Below are positions 34,343 to 44,149 of a stretch of DNA of 64,000 bases, in pieces. The notes beneath the pieces are model-generated. The model ran no database searches. It saw nothing but the letters and a program-made list of their open reading frames with translations, and had not been told where the DNA came from. Position numbers and translations under genes: made by a program. Position 1 is the stretch's first letter; every line of letters starts with the position of its first letter. Source of the stretch: Candidatus Ozemobacteraceae bacterium (lineage in GTDB: Bacteria; Muiribacteriota; Ozemobacteria; Ozemobacterales; Ozemobacteraceae); contig DAOSOK010000019.1 in NCBI GenBank assembly GCA_035373905.1, positions 31,310 to 95,309 on the forward strand, written 5' to 3'.

Positions 34343-36898
34343 TCAGGCCCAGAGGATGTGGCCGGTGAGAATCGGGTGAATCAGTTCGGGGTGGTGCGGA
34401 AGAACGCGCACCGAGATGCCCTGGCGGCCGCTCTTCGAGAGAGTGATCGCGCCGGCGAACAGCGAGCGTCCGTCCTTCTCCTCGACCGGCTTGAGATCGG
34501 CGAACGTTCCTTCCCCGATCGTGCCGTCGGAGCCGACGGTCCCGTAATATACCTGAACAGATACATCCTTCGCGTGCAGGCGGTCGAGATACAGACGCAC
34601 CTTCACATCGACGGGCTGTCCGACTTTCTGCTCATCGCCGCCGGCCGTCTCGACGTTTTCGATCCGGATGTTGTTCCAGCAGCCGCGGAGGTTGCCGAGC
34701 CAGGCCGCCAGGTCGCGCACCTTGCTGTAATCGCTTCCTGAAAGCGACTTGTAGCGCGTATTTCCCGTCATATAGAACCGGTCGTTATACTCGCCCACCA
34801 TGCGGTTGGTGTTGAACACCGGGCAGATCTGGCTCATGCAGCTCTTCATCATCGCGATCCAGCGCCGCGGAAGGCCGTCGCTGCTCCGCTCGTAATACTT
34901 CGGGACGATATCCTTTTCGAGCTGCTCATACAGCGAGTTCGCATCGACCTCGTCCTGGTAGTTCTGGTCCGAGATTTCCTCGCGGCCGCCGATCGCCCAG
35001 CCAACCTCGGGATTGAAGCACTCGTCCCACCAGCCGTCAAGCACGGACAGGTTGAGCGCGCCGTTGGCGGCGGCCTTCATGCCGCTGGTTCCGCTGGCTT
35101 CCTGGGGGCGAAGCGGGTTGTTGAGCCAGACATCGACGCCCTGCACGAGATACCGCGCGACGACGACGTCGTAGTTCTCGATGAACACGACGTGCCGGCG
35201 GATCCGCTCATCCTTGCAGTGCTGGATGATGTCCTTGATGAACTGCTTGCCCGGCTCGTCCTTCGGATGGGCCTTGCCGGCGATGATGATCTGCACCGGC
35301 CGTTCCTTGTTGGTCAGGATGCGGATCAGGCGCTCCTTGTCGCGGAACAGCAGAGTCGCGCGCTTGTAGGTGGCGAACCGGCGCGCGAAGCCGATCGTCA
35401 GAGTCTCCGGGTTGAGCACCTCGCCCGCCGCCGCGATCTCGGCCGGGGGCGCGCCGCGAGACGAAAGCTGGTGCTGAAGCCGCTGGCGGGCGAAGGCGAC
35501 GAGGCGTTCGCGACGCCGTTCGTGGGTGCGCCATAACTCTTCGGGAGGAATAGATTCGATCCGCTGCCAGACGGTGTGGTCTCCGGGAGAGTTGATCCAG
35601 CGAAGGCCCAGGTAGCGATCCATCAGGGTCGACAGTTCCTGCGACATATAGGAGCGAATGTGGACGCCGTTCGTGACGGAGTCGATCGGGATCTCCTGGA
35701 AGGGGACGTTCGGATACAGGCTGCCCCACATCTTGCGCGATACGTAGCCGTGCAGTTTGCTGACGCCGTTCGCATGGCCGCACAGGTTGAGGGCGAGGAC
35801 CGCCATCGAGAAGCCGTCGCCCTTCGGCGTGTTGTTCTGCCAGCCGAGGTCGAGGAACTCCTGCCAGTTGACACCGAGCTTGGGATAATACACTGAGAAG
35901 TATTTTTCCATCAGCTCCTTGGTGAACACGTCGATGCCGGCCGGAACGGGGGTGTGGGTCGTGAACACGTTGCTGGCGCGGGTGAGTTCGAGCGCCTCGC
36001 GGAAGTTGAGATGATGCCGCTCCATCGCCACGACGATGCGTTCGAGAGCCAGGAAGGCCGAGTGGCCTTCGTTCATGTGGTAGACGGTCGGGTGCATGTC
36101 GAGCTCGTGGAGGGCGCGCAGGCCGCCGATGCCGAGAACGATCTCCTGCTGAATGCGGGTCTCGACGTCGCCGCCGTACAATTCGCGAGTGATGCGCCTG
36201 TCCGCAGGTGTGTTGGCGGGAGTGTCGGTGTCGAGGAGGAGCAGCGGCACGCGGCCGATCTGCGACTTCCAGATGAGCACCTTCACGTTGCGGCCCGGCA
36301 GGATGACCTCGACCGAGAGCTGGGCGCCCTTCTTGTCGAGGCAGGGCTGGATCGCCATGTTGTGGAAGTCGTTTTCCGGGTAGCTTTCCTTCTGCCAGCC
36401 GTTCGCGTCGAGCGACTGCTGAAAGTAGCCGACGCGGTAGAGAAGTCCGACGCCGACGAGCGGGAGGCCGAGATCGGACGCCGATTTCAGGTGGTCGCCG
36501 GCCAGCATGCCCAGGCCGCCGGAGTAGAGGGGCAGGCTTTCGGCGATGCCGAACTCGGCCGAGAAGTAGGCGATGACCGGCTTTTCGGAATAGCCGTATT
36601 TCTTGGCGAACCATGTCTGACGGTCGCCCATATATTCCTGGAACGCATTCCAGGCGCGTTCGAGGTGGGCGAGGAAGCCGTCGTCCTGCGCCTTGAGGGC
36701 CAGTCGCTCCTGCGACATGCAGCCCAGCATCTTGACGGGGTTGTGATAGGTTCGTTCCCACTCGACGGGGTCAAGCCGGCGGAAAAGCCCGATGGCTTCG
36801 GGATTCCAGCACCACCAGAGGTTCATTGCCATGTCTTTCAGGCGCTTGAGCGGCTCCGGGAGGCTTGGAACCACGACGAACGTTCGGATCGGCTTCAT
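34343..36898 (-). CDS. glgP: Alpha-glucan (glycogen/maltodextrin) phosphorylase, GT35
   Basis: 851 aa, the short archaeal/thermophile-type phosphorylase with an N-terminal DUF3417 region ('LWWCWNPEAIGLFRRLDP'). It releases glucose-1-phosphate from alpha-1,4-glucans. PLP-Lys site 'ASGTSGMKAAANGALNLS', followed by 'LDGWWDE'; 'YFSAEFGIAESLPLYSGG', 'EGHSAFLALERI' and 'FTTHTPVPAGIDVF' are other family signatures. A GAGGAG lies 12 nt before ATG 36898, a little far. It stands alone, facing the sigma-factor operon. Rare-codon patch at 34540-34575. Confidence 0.95.
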   Translation of the reverse strand: MKPIRTFVVVPSLPEPLKRLKDMAMNLWWCWNPEAIGLFRRLDPVEWERTYHNPVKMLGCMSQERLALKAQDDGFLAHLERAWNAFQEYMGDRQTWFAKKYGYSEKPVIAYFSAEFGIAESLPLYSGGLGMLAGDHLKSASDLGLPLVGVGLLYRVGYFQQSLDANGWQKESYPENDFHNMAIQPCLDKKGAQLSVEVILPGRNVKVLIWKSQIGRVPLLLLDTDTPANTPADRRITRELYGGDVETRIQQEIVLGIGGLRALHELDMHPTVYHMNEGHSAFLALERIVVAMERHHLNFREALELTRASNVFTTHTPVPAGIDVFTKELMEKYFSVYYPKLGVNWQEFLDLGWQNNTPKGDGFSMAVLALNLCGHANGVSKLHGYVSRKMWGSLYPNVPFQEIPIDSVTNGVHIRSYMSQELSTLMDRYLGLRWINSPGDHTVWQRIESIPPEELWRTHERRRERLVAFARQRLQHQLSSRGAPPAEIAAAGEVLNPETLTIGFARRFATYKRATLLFRDKERLIRILTNKERPVQIIIAGKAHPKDEPGKQFIKDIIQHCKDERIRRHVVFIENYDVVVARYLVQGVDVWLNNPLRPQEASGTSGMKAAANGALNLSVLDGWWDECFNPEVGWAIGGREEISDQNYQDEVDANSLYEQLEKDIVPKYYERSSDGLPRRWIAMMKSCMSQICPVFNTNRMVGEYNDRFYMTGNTRYKSLSGSDYSKVRDLAAWLGNLRGCWNNIRIENVETAGGDEQKVGQPVDVKVRLYLDRLHAKDVSVQVYYGTVGSDGTIGEGTFADLKPVEEKDGRSLFAGAITLSKSGRQGISVRVLPHHPELIHPILTGHILWA

Positions 36899-37034
36899 TC
36901 TGCTGTTGATCTCCTCAAGTAGAATTGGGGGAAAGCAGGTCGCACATCATATACCACGGCATGCTCCCCCGCGCAATCCCGCCCCGCGGCCGGATTCGCT
37001 TCGCGCACAGGCGCGTTCCACACGGCGCGCCTAC

Positions 37035-37063
37035 TTGTAACCACGGAGAGAGACGGGTATACT
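37035..37063 (+). promoter_or_regulatory. Promoter of the lptA-like/tsa/mutL/miaA operon
   Basis: TTGTAA (37035-37040), 17-nt spacer, TATACT (37058-37063). The start codon at 37077 is only 13 bases beyond the -10 box, so the leader is ~6 nt and lacks a ribosome site. Confidence 0.7.
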
Positions 37064-37076
37064 TGGACCCTCCAAC

Positions 37077-37802
37077 ATGCAGCGGCTGATCACCATTCTT
37101 TGCATCGCTTTTCTAACCGGGCTTCCGGCTCATTCGGCCGAGGAGAGCGTTGCCGCGCAGCGGAAAAGTCTCCGGCCGATCGCGACCGAGCCGTTTCTGA
37201 TTCCTGACACACCGCCGAGCATGACGATCACGTCGTCGTCCATGCAGTTTGCGAGCGGGGTCGTGGTCCTCGAGGGAAACGTGCGCGCCGTGCGCGATCC
37301 CGACCTTCTGACCTGCGGCCGGGCGCGCCTCTACCAGACGCCGCGGCGCATCCACGCGACGCACGTGCCGCGCCTGTTCCGGAAGGAGCCTCTTCCGGAG
37401 AAGCGCTCGACGCGCGAGATGACGCTGGATGCCACCGACATCGTCTGGAACGACGACGCAGGCACGATCAACGCCTCTTCCGGGGTCGCGGTGAAGCTGG
37501 AGGAGCGCACGTGGGACATGGCCACCTACTCGTGGGTGATCATCTCTGCCGACGCCATGGAGGGCGACCGTGGAACGCGTCGACTGCGCTTCGACGGCAA
37601 CGTGAAAGTGAAGGACCGCGAGCACTTCGCGCAGGGCAGGCATCTCGATTACGACCGGGCAAGCTCGACGGCCGTCCTGACGGGCGACGCGATGGTCGAG
37701 ACCGAGGAGTGGAGCCCGAAGGAACAGCGCATGGTCAAACGGACCCTGACGGGACACATCATCCGATACAATACCGAAACGAAAGCGGCATCATCAGAAT
37801 AA
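37077..37802 (+). CDS. OstA/LptA-like exported protein
   Basis: 241 aa with a signal peptide (about 1-21, ending AHS-A). The mature part shows repeated beta-jellyroll strands of the OstA/LptA type: 'MTITSSSMQFASGVVVLEG', 'MTLDATDIVWNDDAGTIN', 'VIISADAMEG...RLRFDG', 'QGRHLDYDRASSTAVLTG'. Such proteins form the periplasmic bridge for lipopolysaccharide transport. It is longer and more divergent than LptA, so orthology is not certain. First gene of the operon; two bases separate it from the helicase gene. Confidence 0.75.
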   Translation: MQRLITILCIAFLTGLPAHSAEESVAAQRKSLRPIATEPFLIPDTPPSMTITSSSMQFASGVVVLEGNVRAVRDPDLLTCGRARLYQTPRRIHATHVPRLFRKEPLPEKRSTREMTLDATDIVWNDDAGTINASSGVAVKLEERTWDMATYSWVIISADAMEGDRGTRRLRFDGNVKVKDREHFAQGRHLDYDRASSTAVLTGDAMVETEEWSPKEQRMVKRTLTGHIIRYNTETKAASSE

Positions 37803-37804
37803 CT

Positions 37805-40102
37805 ATGGATTTGAACATCACCTACCGCGGCTACGTCCTCGACAATTTCCAGATCCAGGCCATCACTGAGATCGAAAACGGCCACTCGCTCGTCCTCGCG
37901 GCGCCGACCGGCTCGGGCAAAACCCTCGTCGCAGAGTATCTCATCGAGAAGATTCTCCAGACCGACCGGCGCATCATCTATACCTCGCCCATCAAGGCCC
38001 TCTCGAACCAGAAATACCGCGACTTCTCGCGGCTGTACGGCGACAAGGTCGGCATCCTCACCGGCGACGTCGTCATCAACCGCGAGGCCCAGGCCCTCAT
38101 CATGACCACCGAGGTCTACCGGAACATGGCCGTCGAGGACCCCGCCGCTATCGCCGACGTGGCATACGTCATATTCGATGAAATACATTATCTCGGCGAC
38201 ATCGAGCGGGGCACGGTCTGGGAGGAATCGATCATCTTTTCCCCGAAGTCGGTTCGATTCCTGGCCCTGTCGGCGACGATCCCCAACTACGCCGAACTCG
38301 CCCACTGGATCGAGTCGGTGCTCGACCACAAGGTTTCGGTCATCGCCCACAACGAGCGGGCGGTCCCGCTTTCATATGCTTTTTACTATAAAAAGGCGCT
38401 CCTCCCGTTCAAGGAACTGAACAAACGCGTCAGGAAGCACGGAGAGGCAGACGAACCGCAGCGCCGGAAGCGCGGCGAGGAAAAGACCGAGTATCGCCAT
38501 TTCGACATCATCCGGACCCTCCAGTCCCAGGACCGTCTTCCCGTTTTGTATTTCGTCTTCTCCCGAGCCCTGGCCAACAAGATGGCGCGGGAGACCGCCC
38601 GCCAGTTCGACTTCACGAGCAAGGCCGAGAAGGAGCGGATCGCGGACATGGTCGATGCGGCCATCGAGAAATACTCGCTGTGGTCGCTGGAGAGCGCGAA
38701 CGAGCTCCGCGAGCAGCTGATCCGGGGCGTCGGCGTTCACCACGCCGGCCTGCTTCCCCAACTGAAGGAACTGGTGGAAGTGCTGTTCGCCGAGCGCACC
38801 GTGCGGGCGCTGTTCGTGACCGAGACCTTCGCGGTCGGCGTGAACATGCCGGCCCGCACCGTCGCGTTCGACGCGCTCAAGAAGTTCGACGGCCGCAGCT
38901 TCCGCCCGATGAAGGCGCTCGAGTTCTGTCAGATCTCCGGCCGCGCCGGCCGCCGCGGCATCGACCCGATGGGCTGGGTCGTCGTTCCGTATCTGCCGCG
39001 CGATCTCGACATCGACGAAACCGAGCGGCTTGTCTACGGCGACATCGAGCCGCTGACGAGCCAGTTCGACCTGTCGTTCAACAGCGTCCTGAATCTGTAT
39101 GCCGGCCACGAGGACGAGGAAGTGAAGACGATCCTCAAGCGGAACTTCGCCCAGTTCCAGGCGAACCGCCATCTGCCCAAGCTCGCCGAACGCGTCGCGT
39201 CGTTCAGGGCCGAGCTCGACCGCGTCCTGCCGCGCTGCCACGAGAAGACGAACGATCTCGAAGGCTACATGAAGTTCCACAAGAAGATGCGCGACATCAA
39301 CAACACGATCAGCCAGCAGATGAACAGCATCAGCGGCGGCCTCCGCGGCAGGCGCAACCGGCCGCTGGAGGAGCGGGTCAGGAAGGATTTCGACGCGAAA
39401 ATCGCCGAACTCGAAGCCGAGGAGATGCAGTATATCTGCGGCCGCTGCCAGAGCCGGAACCGCTGTTCCAGCGCCTATCTGCAGGCCGCCAGGATCCACA
39501 AGAAACTCGACCACTGGCGCGAGCAACTCGAGAAACAGGAGCAACTGCAACTTCCGATCTACGAAAAGAAGGTCGCCATCCTGAAAGACCTCGGCTACAT
39601 CGATGACAAGGGCCTCCTCCCGAGAGGCGAGTTCGCCGCGAAGATCCATACCGAGGAGATCACCGTCACCGAGCTGTATTTCAAGGGCGTCTTCCACGAG
39701 TGGGATCCCAACGAGATCAACGCCCTTGCCCTCGCGCTCACCTACGAACACCGCAAGCGCGGCGGTATGGACGGCGGAAAACAGCATCCCAAATTGTTCC
39801 CGAGACTGCGCGAGGCGAAGAGTTTTGTCGCGGCGCTGTCCCGCCGGTATCCGTTCGTCAAGCCTCTCGAGACGGCGATCGCCGACGTCATGTATGCCTG
39901 GAGCAAGGGCGTCGATTTCACGGAGATCGCCCAGATGACCGACGTCCCGGAAGGCGATCTGATCCGGGCGTTCCGCCAGGCCATCGACGTCATCCGTCAG
40001 GTCCGCGAGGCGACGGACGACCGCAGCCTCCATGAAAAGTTCGACACCTGCCTTCGCGCCATCAACCGGGACATCGTGCTCGCGACGGAACTGCGAGACT
40101 GA
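37805..40102 (+). CDS. Ski2-like DEAD/DEAH-box RNA helicase
   Basis: 765 aa from ATG 37805. Motif Q/I 'LDNFQIQAITEIENG' and 'LAAPTGSGKTLVAEYL', motif Ia 'YTSPIKALSNQKYRDF', motif II 'FDEIHYLGD' (DEIH), motif III 'LSATIPN', motif V 'VTETFAVGVNMPARTV' and motif VI 'QISGRAGRRGID' define a Ski2/Mtr4-like helicase. The C-terminal third includes a helical DSHCT-like part and a Cys motif 'CGRCQSRNRC'. Bacterial Ski2-like helicases are thought to act in RNA processing or decay. Linked here to tRNA-modification genes. Rare-codon patches at 38165-38205 (motif II) and 38373-38400. Confidence 0.92.
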   Translation: MDLNITYRGYVLDNFQIQAITEIENGHSLVLAAPTGSGKTLVAEYLIEKILQTDRRIIYTSPIKALSNQKYRDFSRLYGDKVGILTGDVVINREAQALIMTTEVYRNMAVEDPAAIADVAYVIFDEIHYLGDIERGTVWEESIIFSPKSVRFLALSATIPNYAELAHWIESVLDHKVSVIAHNERAVPLSYAFYYKKALLPFKELNKRVRKHGEADEPQRRKRGEEKTEYRHFDIIRTLQSQDRLPVLYFVFSRALANKMARETARQFDFTSKAEKERIADMVDAAIEKYSLWSLESANELREQLIRGVGVHHAGLLPQLKELVEVLFAERTVRALFVTETFAVGVNMPARTVAFDALKKFDGRSFRPMKALEFCQISGRAGRRGIDPMGWVVVPYLPRDLDIDETERLVYGDIEPLTSQFDLSFNSVLNLYAGHEDEEVKTILKRNFAQFQANRHLPKLAERVASFRAELDRVLPRCHEKTNDLEGYMKFHKKMRDINNTISQQMNSISGGLRGRRNRPLEERVRKDFDAKIAELEAEEMQYICGRCQSRNRCSSAYLQAARIHKKLDHWREQLEKQEQLQLPIYEKKVAILKDLGYIDDKGLLPRGEFAAKIHTEEITVTELYFKGVFHEWDPNEINALALALTYEHRKRGGMDGGKQHPKLFPRLREAKSFVAALSRRYPFVKPLETAIADVMYAWSKGVDFTEIAQMTDVPEGDLIRAFRQAIDVIRQVREATDDRSLHEKFDTCLRAINRDIVLATELRD

Positions 40103-40130
40103 TGTCCCGAAGAACAAAGGACGAACACCC

Positions 40131-40586
40131 TTGCCGCATCGCCTCCCCGAATCCCCGTTCCTGAGCGTCTCGCCCGAAGAGACCCTGAAGCACGCAACCC
40201 GCACGGCAGCCGCCGTTCCGGGCGGCTTGATCCTGCTGAGCGGCGGTCTCGGCGCCGGAAAGACGCTTTGGGCGAAGGGATACGCGGCCGGCCTCGGCAT
40301 CACCGATGATATATATAGTCCTACATATACAATAATGAACGTCTACCGGCAGGGCGGGATCGTCCTGCATCACCTCGACCTCTACCGCATCGGCTGTTTC
40401 GAGGAAGTGATCGACCTGGGACTGTTCGAGATCCTCGATGCGGGCCATCCGTGCGTGATAGAATGGCCGGAGCGCGTTCCGGCCCTCTACGACCTGCCGC
40501 ATCTCGAGGTCTGCCTCGAGCCCGGCGACGGGTTCGACAGCAGGCTCATTCGCTGGAACCGGCACGAAGGGAGCAGGCAGGCATGA
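40131..40586 (+). CDS. tsaE: tRNA t6A synthesis ATPase TsaE
   Basis: 151 aa from TTG 40131, with AAAGGA 9 nt upstream; no ATG in frame fits. Walker A 'LLSGGLGAGKTLWAKG', the conserved 'YSPTYTIMNVY' and 'HLDLYRI' motifs, and 'CVIEWPERVP' identify TsaE, the ATPase that recycles the TsaB-TsaD complex making N6-threonylcarbamoyladenosine at tRNA position 37. The 'SPTYTI' motif is encoded by a striking AT-rich rare-codon run (40308-40340). It overlaps tsaB by 4 bp. Confidence 0.96.
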   Translation: MPHRLPESPFLSVSPEETLKHATRTAAAVPGGLILLSGGLGAGKTLWAKGYAAGLGITDDIYSPTYTIMNVYRQGGIVLHHLDLYRIGCFEEVIDLGLFEILDAGHPCVIEWPERVPALYDLPHLEVCLEPGDGFDSRLIRWNRHEGSRQA

Positions 40587-41227
40587 ACTATATCTTCATC
40601 GATGCTTCGTCGACCGAGGTCGTCGGCCAGGTCGGGACGGCCCGGGAGTTTTTCCCCTTCCAATGGAACACCGAGCGCAATCTGGCCTCGCGCCTGACGC
40701 GTCTGTGCGACGAGATGCTCGAACGGGCAGACCTTCGGATCAGCGACATCTCCCGGTTCGGTCTCGGGACCGGCCCTGGAAGCCTCACCGGGCTCCGTGT
40801 CGCAGCCGCCTTTCTGCGGACGCTCGCGCTCGCCACCGGCTCGCCCCTGACGCCCGTCGACCTGTTCACCTGGTCGGCGCACACCCTCGCCTCGAGCGAC
40901 GTGACCGGGTCCGTGCGGCTGACGATCCCGGCCCTGCTCAACCAGGCGTTCGTCGTCGACCTGGAACTTCCGCTCGAGATGCCGTTCGTCAGCCTCTCGC
41001 CGCGACTCGATCTTCCCGGTCCGGCCGCGGACGGCAGGCCGACCTACGGGATCAGATCTGAGAACCGCGATGTCGCACGCGTCGATCCGAGTCCTGCCAT
41101 CCTTCACGATCTCATGCAGACGGCCGCTCCGACCAGCTACGAAGCCCTTCTCAAGGCGCTTCCGCTGTACGTCGTCCCGTCGCAGGCGGAGATCAACCTC
41201 GAAAAGCGCCGGAGCCGCGCAGTATGA
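40583..41227 (+). CDS. tsaB: tRNA t6A synthesis protein TsaB
   Basis: 214 aa, ASKHA-fold partner of TsaD. 'YIFIDASSTEVVGQVG' at the N-terminus and 'GLGTGPGSLTGLRVAAAFL' are diagnostic; the C-terminal half is divergent. It scaffolds TsaD and TsaE. Overlaps both neighbours by 4 bp (ATGA), giving coupled translation. Confidence 0.94.
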   Translation: MNYIFIDASSTEVVGQVGTAREFFPFQWNTERNLASRLTRLCDEMLERADLRISDISRFGLGTGPGSLTGLRVAAAFLRTLALATGSPLTPVDLFTWSAHTLASSDVTGSVRLTIPALLNQAFVVDLELPLEMPFVSLSPRLDLPGPAADGRPTYGIRSENRDVARVDPSPAILHDLMQTAAPTSYEALLKALPLYVVPSQAEINLEKRRSRAV

Positions 41228-42234
41228 TAACACTCGGTATAGAAAGTTCCTGCGACGACACCTCCGTCGCGCTCGTCGAAGACGGCATCCGCGTCATGTC
41301 GAGCCTCGTCTCCTCCCAGGTCGAGGTCCACCAGCGGTTCGGCGGGGTCGTTCCGGAAGTGGCGTCGCGCAAGCATCTCGAAGCCATGCTTCCCCTCCTG
41401 CAGCAGGCGCTCGGCATCGCCGGCGTCGAGTTCGACGCGATCGACCAGATCGCCGTCACCGCCGGCCCCGGGCTGCTGGGCCCGCTCCTCGTTGGTCTTT
41501 CCACGGCGAAAGCTCTCGCATGGCGGTACCGCCTGCCGATGATTCCGGTCAACCATCTCGAGGCCCATCTTGCCGCGGCGTTTCTCGCCACCCACAAACA
41601 CCCCAGGTTCCCCTACGTCGGCCTGATCGTGTCCGGCGGCCATGCCAACCTCGTGCTGGCCGAGGGACCGCGCGCGTTCACCACGCTCGGCCGCACGGCC
41701 GACGATGCGCCGGGCGAGCTGTTCGACAAGGTCGCGCGGCTTCTCGGCTTGGGCTATCCCGGCGGCCCCGCCATCCAGAAATCCGGCCTGATCGGCGATC
41801 CGAAGCGGTATAAGCTTCCCCGACCCATGCTGGGCAAAGGGCACGGCTTCAGCTTCAGCGGCCTGAAAACGGCCGTCCTGCACCTGCACGAGCAGGAAGG
41901 CGACCAGCTCTCGGTCCCCGACGTCTGCGCGAGCCTGCAGGCGGCGGTCGCCGACACCCTCGTCAGCAAAGCCTCGGCCGCGCTTTCCGAGACGAATGCA
42001 AAACGGCTCGTGATGGCCGGCGGCGTCGCGGCGAATAAGCCGCTCCGCGAGGCGATGGCCGCGATGTGCGAACGCGACGGCATCGAGTTCCTTGTGCCGC
42101 CGCCCGCGCTATGCACCGACAACGCCGCCATGACCGCCGCCCAGGGTTTCTTCTCGGCCGCATCGGTCGACATCGATCCGCTGCTGGTCAACGCCCGCGC
42201 CGACTGGCCGATGGGAACCCCCTTCCCGCTATGA
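41224..42234 (+). CDS. tsaD: tRNA N6-adenosine threonylcarbamoyltransferase TsaD
   Basis: 336 aa. 'LGIESSCDDTSVALVEDG' start, 'VAVTAGPGLLGPLLVG'-type motif (here AVTAGPGLLGPLLVGL), metal-binding His pair in 'VNHLEAHLAAAF', 'YVGLIVSGGHANLVL', and 'VMAGGVAANKPLREAM'. It transfers the threonylcarbamoyl group to A37 of ANN-decoding tRNAs. The first ten codons are an AT-rich rare-codon patch (ATG ATA ACA ... GGT ATA GAA AGT). Overlaps mutL by 4 bp. Confidence 0.98.
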   Translation: MITLGIESSCDDTSVALVEDGIRVMSSLVSSQVEVHQRFGGVVPEVASRKHLEAMLPLLQQALGIAGVEFDAIDQIAVTAGPGLLGPLLVGLSTAKALAWRYRLPMIPVNHLEAHLAAAFLATHKHPRFPYVGLIVSGGHANLVLAEGPRAFTTLGRTADDAPGELFDKVARLLGLGYPGGPAIQKSGLIGDPKRYKLPRPMLGKGHGFSFSGLKTAVLHLHEQEGDQLSVPDVCASLQAAVADTLVSKASAALSETNAKRLVMAGGVAANKPLREAMAAMCERDGIEFLVPPPALCTDNAAMTAAQGFFSAASVDIDPLLVNARADWPMGTPFPL

Positions 42235-44144
42235 CGTCAGAAACAGCCGCAGAAAAGAATCAGAACGCGACCGGCATCATCCGGGTCCTGCCCGAAGAGG
42301 TCGTGGGTCGTATCGCCGCCGGCGAAGTCGTCGAGCGGCCGGCCTCGGTCGTGAAGGAGTTGATCGAGAATGCGATCGACGCCCAGGCGCGCCGCATCGA
42401 GATCGAGATCAAGGAAGGCGGCCAGAAGCTGATCGAGATCACCGACGACGGCAACGGCATGTGCCGGCAGGACGCCGTTCTCGCCTTCACCCCCCACGCC
42501 ACCAGCAAGATCCGGAGCGAGACCGACCTCGATCATCTCGAGTCGCTCGGGTTCCGGGGCGAAGCCCTCGCCACGATCGCCGCCGTGTCGCGCGTCGCGC
42601 TCGTCACGCGCCTCGCCGGCAGCGAGGCCGGCACCCGCCTCCAGGTCGATGGCGGCCGCCTCGGCAGCGTCGAACCCGACCACTTCCCGCGCGGCACGCG
42701 CATCCAGGTGCGCAACCTCTTCTTCAACGTGCCCGCCCGACGGAAGTTTCTCAAGTCGGTCCAGAGCGAAATGGCTCAGATCTCGGACATCGTCTGCCAT
42801 TACATGCTCGGGTATCCCGAAGTCGCATTCCGGTTCACCCGCAATAACGCCCCGCTGGCCTCTTCGCCGGGCTCCGGCAATCTCATGGACGCCGTGCTCG
42901 CCGTCTACGGTCCCGAGGTGACCGGATCGCTGATTCCGATCAAGGAACCTCTCTCCCTGGCCGGAACCGGCTGTTCCCTCCGCGGCTTCATCTCCCGCCC
43001 CACCGACGCGCGACCGTCGAACCGCTATATGACGCTTCTGGTCAACCGACGCTACGTGCGGTCGAAGCTGCTTTCGCAGGCCGTTGCGAAAGCCCTGTCG
43101 GCATTCTTCCCGCGCGGGCGCTGGCCGGTTCTCGTTTTCGATCTGCGCCTCCCCCCGGAAGCCGTCGACGTCAACGTGCATCCTCAGAAGATCGAGGTGC
43201 GATTCCGCGACGAGCGCTGGATCTTCGGTCTCGTCTGGGAAGCTCTCCAGACGACCCTTTCCGGGCTTCCGATGGTCGCCCCGGACGGCACGGCCTCCGC
43301 GGAGTTCGACGCTTCGGCAGAGATCCGCGCCGGCGACCAGCCTGCCGCCACCGAATCCGACCGGGATGAAGCCACTCCCTCTTTTTCCGCGTCGGGACCG
43401 GCGCATCCGTCGCTGTTCGGTGAGATACCCGCTTCAACAGGCGGCGCCGCCGTCTCGGCCACTTCTCAGCCCGCTGCGGCCGGCCGGGTGTATGAGCTGA
43501 AGGAAGCGGTGGAACGTCTCGGCCCAAGTTCGTCGGCAATGTCGGCCCTCGAGCCCGTCAAGCAGCTGCTGGAGCCGAGAATTCTGGCGCAGCTGCTCCA
43601 GTCGTATCTGCTCGGCGAGGATCGCGACGGACTGTTCATCGTCGACCAGCACGCGGCCCACGAGCGAATCCTGTTCGACACCTACGTCCAGGCCTACCGC
43701 GACCAGAAGATCGCCGCCCAGCCGCTTCTATTCCCGATCCCGCTCAAACTGCTTCCGTCCGAACGCATGATCATGAAGGAGCGCGGCGAGCAGCTCAGAG
43801 AGCTCGGGTTCAGCATCCAGCAGGAGGAAGACGGCCAGTTCTACGCGATCTCGGTACCCATTCTCGGCGGCAAGTCGGCCGACAACGAAGTCATCCAGGA
43901 CTTGCTTTCCCAAGTGCTCGGCGGCTGGGAAACGCGCTCCCTCGAGGAGGTGAAGCTCGACCTGCTCAAGATGATGGCCTGCAAAGCCGCGGTCAAGGCC
44001 GGCGACCCGCTGAAGGAGCCCGAAATGCGATCGCTGCTCGAGCAACTGCTGAAAACACCGAACCCGTTCACCTGCCCGCACGGCAGACCGATCGTCGTCC
44101 GCCTCGCAACGCGGCAGATCGAGCACGGCTTTCTCCGCGTCTGA
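42231..44144 (+). CDS. mutL: DNA mismatch repair protein MutL
   Basis: 637 aa. GHKL ATPase: 'RIAAGEVVERPASVVKELI', 'ENAIDAQARRIEIEI', 'DDGNGM', 'HATSKI', 'LGFRGEALATIAAVS'. Central linker ~350-430 is Pro/Ala/Ser-rich. The C-terminal domain has endonuclease-type motifs: 'DQHAAHERILFD' (the usual DQHA-x2-E-x4-E, with Asp in place of the last Glu), 'ACKAAVKAGD' and 'CPHGRP'. So it is probably a nicking MutL, as in bacteria lacking MutH. It works with MutS, encoded upstream. Confidence 0.97.
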   Translation: MTSETAAEKNQNATGIIRVLPEEVVGRIAAGEVVERPASVVKELIENAIDAQARRIEIEIKEGGQKLIEITDDGNGMCRQDAVLAFTPHATSKIRSETDLDHLESLGFRGEALATIAAVSRVALVTRLAGSEAGTRLQVDGGRLGSVEPDHFPRGTRIQVRNLFFNVPARRKFLKSVQSEMAQISDIVCHYMLGYPEVAFRFTRNNAPLASSPGSGNLMDAVLAVYGPEVTGSLIPIKEPLSLAGTGCSLRGFISRPTDARPSNRYMTLLVNRRYVRSKLLSQAVAKALSAFFPRGRWPVLVFDLRLPPEAVDVNVHPQKIEVRFRDERWIFGLVWEALQTTLSGLPMVAPDGTASAEFDASAEIRAGDQPAATESDRDEATPSFSASGPAHPSLFGEIPASTGGAAVSATSQPAAAGRVYELKEAVERLGPSSSAMSALEPVKQLLEPRILAQLLQSYLLGEDRDGLFIVDQHAAHERILFDTYVQAYRDQKIAAQPLLFPIPLKLLPSERMIMKERGEQLRELGFSIQQEEDGQFYAISVPILGGKSADNEVIQDLLSQVLGGWETRSLEEVKLDLLKMMACKAAVKAGDPLKEPEMRSLLEQLLKTPNPFTCPHGRPIVVRLATRQIEHGFLRV

Positions 44145-44149
44145 CCGGA

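Noticed and set aside
38372..40303. Long open frame antisense to the helicase and tsaE
   Set aside because: Typical open antisense frame in GC-rich DNA; the plus strand encodes a clear helicase with all motifs.
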